Positions 7,115 through 14,978 of a stretch of 18,934 nt of DNA are shown here, one piece after another. The stretch comes from Bryobacteraceae bacterium (GTDB lineage Bacteria > Acidobacteriota > Terriglobia > Bryobacterales > Bryobacteraceae), in assembly GCA_014379815.1 (NCBI GenBank), contig JACMLA010000504.1, forward strand, positions 1-18,934, written 5' to 3'. A program made the position numbers and the translations under genes. The notes beneath the pieces were generated by a model. It did no database searches, had not been told where the DNA came from, and saw only the letters and a list, made by a program, of their open reading frames with translations. Position 1 is the first letter of the stretch; every line of letters begins with the position of its first letter.

Positions 7115-9313
7115 CTAAGAGCGGTGCCGGAAAGCAACTACTGCGAGTGGCGGCAAAGTCACCGCAATACTGTTTGCCCGGCCGTGCTGCGGTTCAGGCG
7201 TCGAGACGACCCGACCGCCGTTGCCCAGGTTGCTGCCGCCGAAGATCTCAGCATCTGAATTGAATATCTCTTCGTAAGCGCCCGGGTCAGCGACCCCGAA
7301 ACGATACTCAATCCGCGGCGTCGGGGTGAAGTTGCAGCAGAACAGGATGTAGTCCGTCGCGTCTTCGGCCCGTCGCAGAAAAGCTATCACCGAGCCATCG
7401 GAGTCACGAAAATCAACCCACTCAAAACCGGAGTAGTGAAAGTCAACCTGATGCATTGCCGGGTACTTCTGGTAAATCCGGTTCAGCTCCCGGACCATCG
7501 CCTGAAACTTGCGGTGGGGATCATACTGCAGCAAATCCCATGGAACCGACATGTCGTGGTTCCACTCCCACGGCGAACCGATCTCGCATCCCATGAACAG
7601 TAGCTTCTTGCCAGGATGCGCCCACATGTAAGCCACGAACGCCCTCGCATTCGCAAGGCGCTGCCACTCATCTCCCGGCATACGGCCCAGCAGCGACTTC
7701 TTCCCGTAAACTACCTCGTCGTGAGAGATCGGCAAAACGAAGTTCTCGTTGAACGCGTACAGCAAGCTAAACGTGATGTCTCCGTGGTGAAACTTGCGAT
7801 GGACCGGCTCCTTGCCAAAGTAGCCCAGCATGTCGTGCATCCAGCCCATATTCCACTTCATCGTGAACCCAAGTCCATTCAAATAGGTGGGCTTGGAAAC
7901 ACCCGGGAAAGCGGTCGATTCCTCAGCTATCGTGATTGCGCCCGGTATCGAATGTGCAATTTCGTTGAATTTGCGGATGAACGAAATAGCCTCGAGGTTC
8001 TCGTTCCCCCCGTAAATATTGGGGACCCATTCGCCCGCTTTTCGGGAGTAATCCAGATACAGCATCGAAGCCACAGCGTCCACGCGCAGACCATCGATGT
8101 GGTACTGCTTTAGCCAGAACACGGCGTTCGAGATCAGAAACGTGCGAACCTCGTTCCGCCCAAAATTGAAGATCAGAGTTCCCCACTCGCGGTGCTCACC
8201 CTTGCGAGGATCGGCATGCTCGTAAAGAGCCGTTCCATCGAAAAACGCCAGACCGTGCGAGTCCCTGGGGAAGTGCGCCGGAACCCAGTCCACAAGAACT
8301 CCAATGTTGTTCCGATGGCATTCATCGACGAAATACATGAAGTCTTCCGGGCTGCCAAATCGCGAAGTCGGAGCATAGTAGCCAACTACCTGGTAGCCCC
8401 ACGACCCTGAGAACGGGTGCTCCATAACAGGCAGCAGTTCAATGTGCGTGAACCCATTACGCTTCACATACTCCACCAGAGTGTGTGCGAGTTCGCGATA
8501 CGAGAGGCTCTCCCCGTTAGGCTTGCGCATCCACGATTCGAGGTGGACCTCGTAGATCGCTATCGGTTCTTTCAGCCAGTTCCTCGCCGCACGCGACTCC
8601 ATCCATTCGGAGTCGTTCCACTCATAGCTGTTCAGGTCGGCAACAACGGAAGCAGACTTCGGCGGGACTTCGCTGCCAAACCCGTAGGGGTCCGATTTCA
8701 ATTGCCGGTAGCCGAGATTGCGAGAGCGCACGAAATACTTGTAGGTCGCTCCGGCACCGAGGTCAGGGATAAACAGCTCCCACACACCGGAAGTCCGCAT
8801 CCGCATGGGGTGGCGCCGCGTATCCCAGTGGTTGAAATCTCCGACCACGCAAACAACTTCCGCGTTCGGCGCCCACAAAGCAAAGCGAACTCCGCGAGCT
8901 CCTTCCGCCTCGACAATATGCGCTCCCAGCGTGTTGTAGCTCTCGAAGTGTGTCCCTTCCGCATGCAGATACAAGTCGAAATCCGATAGCAATGGCCCAA
9001 AACGATAAGGGTCGTCTACTGTTTCAACGACGCCACTCCAAAGGTGAACGCGAAAGCGATAGTTAAGGGGCTCCGTTTCAAGATTGATGACAAAGAAGCC
9101 GTGCGCGTGGCGCTTGTCCATCGGTACTGCCTGAGTCCCAATCACCAGTTCCACCGAATCAGCGTGGGGCAAAAATGCTCGTACCGTCCAGCGCTCCTCC
9201 CCCGACTTGCCACTGGTCAACTGGTGCGGTCCCAGGATCCGGAACGCATCCCCGTGATACCCGCCGACCACTGCCTCAATCTCGTGCGATGCTTCCACTG
9301 CTTCAAGAGCCAT
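7115..9313 (-). CDS. glgB: 1,4-alpha-glucan branching enzyme GlgB
   Basis: GH13 enzyme that forms alpha-1,6 branches in glycogen. It has 732 residues, the full length for the long (two N-domain) type. The N1 domain opens with GYHGDAFRILGPH. The CBM48/N2 domain (about 125-235) contains VRFALWAPNAEVV and GDFNHWD. The catalytic barrel shows ELLPVMEHP, the nucleophile D412 in DGLRVDAVASMLYLDY, the acid/base E464 in AEEST, and D532 in SHDEVV. The C-terminal beta domain runs to the end. No other glg gene is visible nearby. The start ATG at 9313 lies only 23 bp from the divergent deaminase gene and lacks a Shine-Dalgarno sequence. Confidence 0.97.
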   Translation of the reverse strand: MALEAVEASHEIEAVVGGYHGDAFRILGPHQLTSGKSGEERWTVRAFLPHADSVELVIGTQAVPMDKRHAHGFFVINLETEPLNYRFRVHLWSGVVETVDDPYRFGPLLSDFDLYLHAEGTHFESYNTLGAHIVEAEGARGVRFALWAPNAEVVCVVGDFNHWDTRRHPMRMRTSGVWELFIPDLGAGATYKYFVRSRNLGYRQLKSDPYGFGSEVPPKSASVVADLNSYEWNDSEWMESRAARNWLKEPIAIYEVHLESWMRKPNGESLSYRELAHTLVEYVKRNGFTHIELLPVMEHPFSGSWGYQVVGYYAPTSRFGSPEDFMYFVDECHRNNIGVLVDWVPAHFPRDSHGLAFFDGTALYEHADPRKGEHREWGTLIFNFGRNEVRTFLISNAVFWLKQYHIDGLRVDAVASMLYLDYSRKAGEWVPNIYGGNENLEAISFIRKFNEIAHSIPGAITIAEESTAFPGVSKPTYLNGLGFTMKWNMGWMHDMLGYFGKEPVHRKFHHGDITFSLLYAFNENFVLPISHDEVVYGKKSLLGRMPGDEWQRLANARAFVAYMWAHPGKKLLFMGCEIGSPWEWNHDMSVPWDLLQYDPHRKFQAMVRELNRIYQKYPAMHQVDFHYSGFEWVDFRDSDGSVIAFLRRAEDATDYILFCCNFTPTPRIEYRFGVADPGAYEEIFNSDAEIFGGSNLGNGGRVVSTPEPQHGRANSIAVTLPPLAVVAFRHRS

Positions 9314-9319
9314 CGCCGC

Positions 9320-9326
9320 TATTATG
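9320..9326. promoter_or_regulatory. Candidate bidirectional -10 element (TATTATG / CATAATA) between glgB and the deaminase gene
   Basis: The 23-bp divergent gap contains TATTAT reading plus (11 bases before ATG 9337) and CATAAT reading minus (7 bases before ATG 9313). A TSS about 7 bases from each box would give transcripts with almost no leader, which would match the missing Shine-Dalgarno sequences. The -35 matches are poor, so this is inference. Confidence 0.35.
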
Positions 9327-9336
9327 GCAACTACAC

Positions 9337-10254
9337 ATGAGAGAGTTCTGCACGCAGTTGCGTAAGGCAGAGTTACACGTCCATCTCGAGGGGTCCGTAG
9401 AACCTGAGACTCTTCGGGAAATGCACCCGGAGATTGCAGTAGAAGAGATCCGCAGAAGGTACCACCACACCGACTTCGCCGGGTTTATCCAGAGTTATGT
9501 CTGGGTAAACCGTCTCCTCCAGACGCCCGAACACTACGGTCTGATTACACGCCGCCTGCTGGAGAGACTTGCCGCGGAGAACGTGGGTTACGCGGAAATC
9601 AACTTGTCCGTGGGAGTAATTCTCTGGAAGGAACAGGACTTCTACGGCATCTTCCGGGCCGTCAGCGAAGCAGCAGCGATGTCACCGGTAGACGTGTACT
9701 GGAACTTCGACGCAGTCCGGCAATTTGGAGCCGAGCCTGCCCAAAAGGTCGCGGAACTCGCGGTCGAGCTTCAGGACGAAAATGTCGTCGCGTTCGGAAT
9801 CGGCGGCGACGAAATTGCCGGCCCGGCAGGCTGGTTCCAGCACGTCTTTGCGTGGACTCTGGATAAAGGCCTTGCTATTGTCCCGCACGCCGGGGAGTCC
9901 GAAGGACCCGACTCGGTATGGGCCTGCATCAACATGGGCGCACGCCGAATCGGACATGGATTTCGTGCGGCTGAGGATCCGGAACTGGTCGACTTACTTT
10001 GTGAACGGCAGATCGCCCTCGAGATTTGTCTGACAAGCAATGTCAAGACTGGCTCCATCCCATCTCTTGCCGAACATCCTGTCCGCAAACTGTTCGATGC
10101 TGGAGTTCCCATCACATTGAACACCGACGATCCGGCGCTGTTTGAGACAACACTGTCCCGTGAATTCGAGATCGCGGCCGAGACGTTTGGGTTTACCAAA
10201 GATGAGTTGCAGATTGTTGCGGAAAACGCATTTCGGCACCGCCTTGGGGCCTAG
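9337..10254 (+). CDS. Adenosine deaminase family metal-dependent hydrolase
   Basis: TIM-barrel Zn-dependent deaminase of the adenosine/adenine/aminodeoxyfutalosine deaminase family, 305 residues. Metal and catalytic motifs are in place: HVHLEGS (H14, H16), GIGGDE, VPHAGE (H184, E187), RIGHGF (H207), SNVKTGS and LNTDDPALF (D264, D265). The open frame extends upstream to 9175, but that part lies inside glgB antisense and lacks family sequence. ATG 9337 gives the normal start just before RKAELHVHLEG. The protein is shorter than typical adenosine deaminases (about 330-350), mainly in the region after residue 25 and at the C-terminus. The substrate could be adenosine or another 6-aminopurine nucleoside such as aminodeoxyfutalosine. 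It ends four bases from the convergent nagX-like gene. Confidence 0.9.
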   Translation: MREFCTQLRKAELHVHLEGSVEPETLREMHPEIAVEEIRRRYHHTDFAGFIQSYVWVNRLLQTPEHYGLITRRLLERLAAENVGYAEINLSVGVILWKEQDFYGIFRAVSEAAAMSPVDVYWNFDAVRQFGAEPAQKVAELAVELQDENVVAFGIGGDEIAGPAGWFQHVFAWTLDKGLAIVPHAGESEGPDSVWACINMGARRIGHGFRAAEDPELVDLLCERQIALEICLTSNVKTGSIPSLAEHPVRKLFDAGVPITLNTDDPALFETTLSREFEIAAETFGFTKDELQIVAENAFRHRLGA

Positions 10255-10258
10255 CTCA

Positions 10259-11368
10259 TCAGACTTTCAGGATCCAGTTGCGCCGATACAAAACTAAGGC
10301 AATCAGGAAGCAAACAGCCACGTGCGTCAGCCCAAACAGAAGAGATGCGTTCGCTTCAGAACCTACCGGCTGATATACGTGAATCCAGAGCCATTGTGAC
10401 AAACTAAGCTCGCCAACCCGGAACATCAGGGACAGGCGAGTCAGCATTCCGGAAACGATAAACATTGCCAGTGCGTTGACTCCAAAGATCACGAAGGGTA
10501 GTTTCCACCGCTGCCAGCCCCGCACGTCCACCATCCAGAAGCATGCAGCGAACAGCACAGACGCAATCCCCGAGCTCAGCATCGCGAAAGGCACGGTCCA
10601 CAGCTGCTTGTTCACAGGCATCCACGTTGACAGCATCAGGCCCACAAGCATCAGAGCGTTGCCGGTTAAGAACAGCCAGACGACAGCTCGTTCCCCATTT
10701 CCTTCACGCTCCGCCACGATCTGACCCGCAAAAATGCCTAGCATCGTATTGCCGATGGCAGGCAGAGTACTAATAATCCCCTCCGGATCCCAGGTCTTCG
10801 AGTGAGACCACATGTGGCCTGTCAGCAACAAACCGTCAATCCACCTGGCGAAGTTGCAGTCCATGGAAAGACTGCCAGAGCCACAGCCCGCAACAGGAAC
10901 ATACATCATCAATAGCCAGTACAAAAGCAGGAGACCGGCGGTGATCCCGAAGCGTACACGTCTGCCAAATGCCAGATAAATCAACCCTGCGAAAAAGTAG
11001 CAGATCCCAATGCGCTGCAAGACTCCTGGAATTCGAACCCGCGACAGATCGAAGTGCGACATATAGTTCAATAGCAGCCCAATGCCAAAAATCAGGGCTG
11101 CCCGCCGCGCAATGTGAAGCATGAGGCGACCTCGGTCGTCGCCGCGTCGCACGCGATTCGCGAGCGATAGCGTCATCGCCACGCCCACGATCCACAGAAA
11201 CGATGGAAACACCAGATCGGTGAAGGTCCACCCGTGCCATACGGCATGCTGTAACGGGCCGTACGCCTGTGACGAAACCTGGTTATTCACAAGGATCATC
11301 GCAGCAATCGTGCCACCCCGAAACACATCCAGCGACGCGAGTCTCTCCCGCAATGGCAACGAGCTCAT
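10259..11368 (-). CDS. NagX/HGSNAT-like membrane acyltransferase (DUF5009/DUF1624 family)
   Basis: Multi-pass inner-membrane protein related to the heparan-alpha-glucosaminide N-acetyltransferase catalytic domain and to bacterial NagX. It has 369 residues. The N-terminal signature is strong: RLASLDVFRGGTIAAMILVN (about 9-28), then HAVWHGWTFTDLVFPSFLW with the membrane-edge His/Asp pair, and about ten hydrophobic segments to the C-terminus. The family is thought to move acetyl groups from cytoplasmic acetyl-CoA to a periplasmic amino sugar; the substrate here is unknown. The start ATG 11368 has only a weak GGGAT upstream. A 12-codon reading frame with an AGAGGAG site ends in an ATGA overlap at this start, so coupling is possible. 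It is divergent from hemH and convergent with the deaminase gene. Confidence 0.87.
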   Translation of the reverse strand: MSSLPLRERLASLDVFRGGTIAAMILVNNQVSSQAYGPLQHAVWHGWTFTDLVFPSFLWIVGVAMTLSLANRVRRGDDRGRLMLHIARRAALIFGIGLLLNYMSHFDLSRVRIPGVLQRIGICYFFAGLIYLAFGRRVRFGITAGLLLLYWLLMMYVPVAGCGSGSLSMDCNFARWIDGLLLTGHMWSHSKTWDPEGIISTLPAIGNTMLGIFAGQIVAEREGNGERAVVWLFLTGNALMLVGLMLSTWMPVNKQLWTVPFAMLSSGIASVLFAACFWMVDVRGWQRWKLPFVIFGVNALAMFIVSGMLTRLSLMFRVGELSLSQWLWIHVYQPVGSEANASLLFGLTHVAVCFLIALVLYRRNWILKV

Positions 11369-11403
11369 ATCCCAAAATGCGCCGGGCTGACGAGGGCTTG
11401 CAT
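11365..11403 (-). CDS. Possible 12-codon leader ORF before the nagX-like gene
   Basis: An ATG at 11403 opens the peptide MQALVSPAHFGI, whose TGA overlaps the ATG of the nagX-like gene (ATGA). An AGAGGAG lies on the minus strand at 11421-11415, 11 bases upstream, a long but usable spacing. The main gene's own ribosome binding site is poor, so a coupled leader peptide is plausible. It is short enough to be chance. Confidence 0.25.
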   Translation of the reverse strand: MQALVSPAHFGI

Positions 11404-11422
11404 CAGTGACTTAGCTCCTCTG

Positions 11423-11428
11423 GATAAT
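11423..11428. promoter_or_regulatory. Candidate -10 box (GATAAT plus strand; TATTAT at 11425-11430 on minus strand)
   Basis: GATAAT lies in the 63-bp divergent gap, with TTGCAT at 11398-11403 as a possible -35 (19-bp spacing). A TSS 7-10 bases after GATAAT would fall at about 11435-11438, at the second ATG of hemH. On the minus strand TATTATC overlaps the same bases and could start the nagX-like transcript with a leader of about 50 nt. Prediction only. Confidence 0.4.
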
Positions 11429-11431
11429 AGT

Positions 11432-12430
11432 ATGGAAATGCAGCAACCCGGATACGATGCTCTGATCGTGGTCTCCTTTGGCGGTCCGGAAAAACCGGAA
11501 GACGTCATGCCCTTCCTGGAAAACGTCACACGCGGCCGCGGTATTCCACGCGAGCGTCTGGAGGAAGTCGCCGAACACTATTACCACTTCGGCGGCAAAA
11601 GCCCCATCAATGATCAGAACCAGGCCTTGATTGCTGCCCTGCGCGAGTTGCTGGACCGCGAAGGTCCACACATCCCGATCTATTGGGGCAACCGGAACTG
11701 GGAACCATACCTCGTCGACACAGTCCGTCAGATGAAGCAGGACGGTATCCACCGTGCCGCCGCGTTCATCACATCGGCATTCGGCTCGTACTCGGGATGC
11801 AAGCAGTACAAGGAAGATATCGAGCGGGCCATCTCAGAAGTCGAAAATCCGCCTGAGCTCATACCGATGGCTCAGTTCTGGAATCAACCTGGGTTCCTGC
11901 AGCCTATGGCCGATCGGGTACGCGAAGCCGCCGCTGCATTCCCAATCACGCCGCATATCGCCTTCACAGCCCATAGCGTTCCTACGTCGATGGCAGTTAC
12001 CGGACCCTACGTACAACAGCTGAACTCTGCCTGCCAGGAAGTTGCCCAAATGGCCGCCGCCCCGGACTGGAAGCTGGTCTACCAGAGCCGCAGCGGTTCC
12101 CCGACACAGCCATGGCTGGAGCCGGATATTCTCGACCACATCCGCGATCTGCACACATCCGGCGTTCGCGAACTTGTCATCGCACCCATAGGGTTTATCA
12201 GCGACCACATGGAAGTCCTCTACGACCTCGATACTGAGGCTTCCGAGCTCTGTGACTCGCTTGGCATGAAGATGAAGCGCGCCGGGACTGTAGGCACGCA
12301 TCCTGACTTCGTGCGCATGATTCGCGACACGATGCATACGGTCAGAGTGTGCGCTCCCGATTGCTGCCCGAGGCCCCAGAGGCCCGTTTCCGTCCGACCA
12401 GAAACAAGCTCTGCCCCAGCGGGAAGTTAA
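11432..12430 (+). CDS. hemH: Ferrochelatase (actinobacterial-type, possibly coproporphyrin III ferrochelatase)
   Basis: Inserts Fe2+ into a porphyrin at the end of haem synthesis, in the cytoplasm. It has 332 residues from ATG 11432; ATG 11438, two codons later, is equally possible. Visible motifs are VVSFGGPEKPEDVMPFLENV, HFGGKSPIN, FTAHSVPTSM (catalytic H181), YQSRSGSPTQPWLEPDI and PIGFISDHMEVLYDLD (E261). The VTRGRGIPRERL stretch resembles the actinobacterial type, whose enzymes use coproporphyrin III, so the gene may be cpfC in function. Cys123 (SGCKQY) and Cys307/311/312 (CAPDCC) could hold a [2Fe-2S] cluster, as reported for some bacterial ferrochelatases. No other haem gene is in the window. 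The last 89 bases overlap the convergent methyltransferase gene. Confidence 0.94.
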   Translation: MEMQQPGYDALIVVSFGGPEKPEDVMPFLENVTRGRGIPRERLEEVAEHYYHFGGKSPINDQNQALIAALRELLDREGPHIPIYWGNRNWEPYLVDTVRQMKQDGIHRAAAFITSAFGSYSGCKQYKEDIERAISEVENPPELIPMAQFWNQPGFLQPMADRVREAAAAFPITPHIAFTAHSVPTSMAVTGPYVQQLNSACQEVAQMAAAPDWKLVYQSRSGSPTQPWLEPDILDHIRDLHTSGVRELVIAPIGFISDHMEVLYDLDTEASELCDSLGMKMKRAGTVGTHPDFVRMIRDTMHTVRVCAPDCCPRPQRPVSVRPETSSAPAGS

Positions 12431-13124
12431 ATCCTGCGCCAATCAGCGCTGCTTCGGCCTGAAGCGGCAGGTACAGTAGCCTGTCGAGCCATGGCGCAAC
12501 CGGGCTAACTCCGCTCGCAGCCGGTGCTTTGGTGAGAGGCTCCCAGACCCGAAATTTCGCCAGCGCTACCGGGACTAGCAGAGAGTTGGCATAGGTACAC
12601 CGGAGTACCTCAAGGCCCGCCGCACCGGCCTCCTCCATCAAACGTTCCCTCGTGAAGCGCTGCCGCTCGCCAGCAAACGTCGAGTGCCGGCTGTGGAGTA
12701 CATCCAGAGCCGACACGCGAATCAAAGCCAGGCCGCCTTCCCGCAACACGCGGCTCAATTCCACAAACGCGCGACGCTCCTCGCCGCGCTCCAGATGCAC
12801 AATCACATCCATCGAGAGGACCGCGTCAAAGTAAGCCGTGGGAAATGGAAGCGCCGCAATGTCGCCCTGCACCAGCCGCGCTATTCCCAGCCTGCGAGCA
12901 TACTGCAGGCCCTGCCAGCCAAGATCCAGAGCATCCACAGTCCAGCCCAGACGCGATTGCACCAGGGAGGCCAGATACCCGGTCCCACTCCCTGCTTCCA
13001 GAACCCGGCCCGGCTTCTCTGCAACGTATTTGTCGATCAACGCAAGCAGGATCGCGTTCATCCCGCGATACCACCAGAGCTTCTGTTCGGACCGCGCAAT
13101 ATTGGCGAATTCCGCCGGGTTCAT
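12342..13124 (-). CDS. Class I SAM-dependent methyltransferase
   Basis: Rossmann-fold methyltransferase of 260 residues. Motif I is VLEAGSGTG (41-49), the acidic residue after strand 2 lies in ALDLGW, then GDIAALPF (87-94) and SMDVIVHLERGEERRAF. The C-terminal part (FNFPLGQSLFLVGRKR) resembles methyltransferases found in glycan and nucleotide-sugar clusters. A longer frame up to 13295 exists, but it runs antisense through no family sequence and deep into the epimerase gene. ATG 13124 forms a four-base ATGA overlap with the epimerase stop and gives the proper N-terminus. It is the last gene of the seven-gene minus-strand directon, and its 3' end overlaps hemH by 89 bases. The acceptor substrate is unknown. 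Confidence 0.87.
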   Translation of the reverse strand: MNPAEFANIARSEQKLWWYRGMNAILLALIDKYVAEKPGRVLEAGSGTGYLASLVQSRLGWTVDALDLGWQGLQYARRLGIARLVQGDIAALPFPTAYFDAVLSMDVIVHLERGEERRAFVELSRVLREGGLALIRVSALDVLHSRHSTFAGERQRFTRERLMEEAGAAGLEVLRCTYANSLLVPVALAKFRVWEPLTKAPAASGVSPVAPWLDRLLYLPLQAEAALIGAGFNFPLGQSLFLVGRKRASGASGSNRERTL

Positions 13125-14194
13125 GGCACGACGGCAGTCGCAGGAACGTAGGTCAACCGGCCCGGCGCGCCATGGTGCTCCGGCATGCGGCACGTGGGGT
13201 TTAGTTCGGAAGTGTCCAGATACCAGGGCAAATGCAACTTGTAGAACTCGATCGTTCTTTGCAGGCCATCGGCAAACTGCACCTGTGGGTACCACCCAAA
13301 TTCGCGGCTGATCCGGCGATAGTCAGAGCGATAGCTGCCAATATCGATTGGTTCGCGATCCTCAGGAAATGGCCGAAAGATCGGAACAGCACAGCCGCCC
13401 AGCTGAGAAGCAATCCTGGCGACCTCAGCAACACTCACGGCTTCCGGTCCGCCTACGTTAAAGCTGCGGTGTGACAACCGCTCCGCAAGTCCGGCAAGCA
13501 GGAAAGCTTCCACGGCGTCGTCGACATAAACCGGGTCGCGCAACTGCTGACCGTTGCCGAAAATTTCAATTTGCTGACCCAGAACAGCGCGCCTCACGAA
13601 GGTGCTCAAAAATCCCTGGCAGACCACATCCAGAGCCATTCTTGGTCCATACACATTCGTCAGGCGAAGCACAACGCAGTCCAGCAAACCAGACCGGCTA
13701 AGCATCAGGTGATACTGCGAGGCAGCGAACTTATGCACGCCGTTGAAGTCCACCGCCTGAATCGGATGGCCTTCATCCACAGGCTGGTACTTCGGTACAC
13801 CATAGACCTGCCGCGTGCCTGCATACACGATCCGGGCTTTGACCCCGATCTCCGCGCATGTCGTCAGTAAGCGAAGCTGCGCGAGGGCATTGATCTGCAG
13901 GTCGCGCTCCGGAAACTGCATGCTGTGGACATGGCTGATTTCCCCGGCAAGGTTGAAAACTACGTCCGCCTTGCTAATTACGTGGCGATACGATGCGGGG
14001 TCTGCCAGATCTGCCGGAATCCATTCCATGCGATCGCGAACAGATTCGATATTGAAAGGATTACCGCCGCAGCCAGGCGTTTGCGGATCGAGGACAACGA
14101 CGCTGGCACCAAGTTCCACCAGCCGGATCGCCAGATTGCTCCCTATGAACCCCAGCCCGCCAGTGACTACTGCATGTTTGCCGTGATAGCTCAT
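13121..14194 (-). CDS. Extended SDR NAD-dependent epimerase/dehydratase (nucleotide-sugar type)
   Basis: NAD(P)-dependent sugar-nucleotide epimerase or dehydratase of 357 residues. The glycine motif is TGGLGFIGS (11-19), D36 ends strand 2, NLAGEISH (81-88) is the NNAG equivalent, and the active-site Thr is T127 in AGTRQVYG. LRLTNVYGP, LRDPVYVDDAVEA and FNVGG complete the family pattern. The catalytic YxxxK Tyr is replaced: N151-GVH-K155, so the usual proton donor is missing. I recall relatives with DVNGINK at this place, so this looks like a subfamily trait rather than decay. It is linked by ATGA overlaps to the phosphatase gene upstream and the methyltransferase gene downstream, which suggests a three-enzyme sugar-modification set. 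Confidence 0.88.
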   Translation of the reverse strand: MSYHGKHAVVTGGLGFIGSNLAIRLVELGASVVVLDPQTPGCGGNPFNIESVRDRMEWIPADLADPASYRHVISKADVVFNLAGEISHVHSMQFPERDLQINALAQLRLLTTCAEIGVKARIVYAGTRQVYGVPKYQPVDEGHPIQAVDFNGVHKFAASQYHLMLSRSGLLDCVVLRLTNVYGPRMALDVVCQGFLSTFVRRAVLGQQIEIFGNGQQLRDPVYVDDAVEAFLLAGLAERLSHRSFNVGGPEAVSVAEVARIASQLGGCAVPIFRPFPEDREPIDIGSYRSDYRRISREFGWYPQVQFADGLQRTIEFYKLHLPWYLDTSELNPTCRMPEHHGAPGRLTYVPATAVVP

Positions 14195-14955
14195 CGGGCG
14201 GAGAGCAGGTGCTGGACCGCACCTTCCAGCGCAGGCACATAAGCGATCGCGTTACCACCGCGAATGGCCGAACCTCCATCGAAATTCAGGAAGCGTCCAC
14301 CTGCCTCCTCGATGATGATCTTCAATGGCGCGAGGTCCCATGCCTTGGCTGTTGGTTCCAGCCACAGTTCCGCATGTCCCGAAGCCAGCATCATGGCATC
14401 CAGACAACCGCCCATGCTGCGGACGGCCCAGAACGGCTTCACCCATTCAATCAATTTGTGACCGAAAGGTAAATCCGAGATCGCATTCAGTCCGCTAACG
14501 CACGCCAAAGCCTGGGACACGGAGATGATGGAAGAGATGTGGATCGCCTTCTCATTCAGCCACGCTCCCTGCCCTTTGAGTGCAGAATACTGTTCCCCCC
14601 GGCACTGCATGTGGCACACACCCATCACGACTTCGCCATCCACCTCAAGGCCGATCAGTGTGGACCAGAGCGGGAGTCCCCGGACAAAGTCCCGCGTGCC
14701 GTCTATCGGGTCTATGATCCACAACCTGCCATTTCGGGAGGGCTTGTCAGCCCCTTCTTCACCGAGAATTCCGTCATCCGGAAACGATTCGATGATCCGG
14801 TTCACGATCATGCGTTCACATTCGCGATCGGCGATCGTTACCGGCGACAGATCTGCTTTGTCTTCCGGAGTCACGCCTTGAGTCTGGTAACCCACGGCGA
14901 GTTCGCCCGCGTGCATGGAGACAGAACGGGCAAAATGCAGTTCCTGTTCAAACAT
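14191..14955 (-). CDS. Inositol monophosphatase-family phosphatase, HisN (histidinol-phosphatase) type
   Basis: Mg2+-dependent phosphatase of the IMPase/FBPase/HisN superfamily, 254 residues from ATG 14955. Motifs are DKADLSPVT-AD (32-43), GEEG (E66-E67), WIIDPIDGTRDFVRG (D82, D85) and the C-terminal WDLAPLKIIIEEAGG (D207). The DGTRDFVRG stretch is most like HisN-type proteins, but sugar phosphates, inositol phosphate or 3'-phosphonucleotides remain possible. A GTG at 15003 would add 16 residues overlapping csm5. It lacks a ribosome binding site and adds no family sequence, so ATG 14955 is preferred, although its own site is also weak. It begins 23 bp after the csm5 stop and overlaps the epimerase by ATGA. 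It may share the csm transcript. Confidence 0.88.
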   Translation of the reverse strand: MFEQELHFARSVSMHAGELAVGYQTQGVTPEDKADLSPVTIADRECERMIVNRIIESFPDDGILGEEGADKPSRNGRLWIIDPIDGTRDFVRGLPLWSTLIGLEVDGEVVMGVCHMQCRGEQYSALKGQGAWLNEKAIHISSIISVSQALACVSGLNAISDLPFGHKLIEWVKPFWAVRSMGGCLDAMMLASGHAELWLEPTAKAWDLAPLKIIIEEAGGRFLNFDGGSAIRGGNAIAYVPALEGAVQHLLSAR

Positions 14956-14978
14956 CACTGTTAGAGTGTACGACCCGC

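Noticed and set aside
9175..9336. Deaminase start at 9175.
   Set aside because: The added residues are antisense to glgB and unlike any deaminase. The family N-terminus begins right after ATG 9337.
13125..13295. Methyltransferase start at 13295.
   Set aside because: It would overlap the epimerase by 175 bases with no family sequence. ATG 13124 has an ATGA overlap and yields the expected N-terminus.
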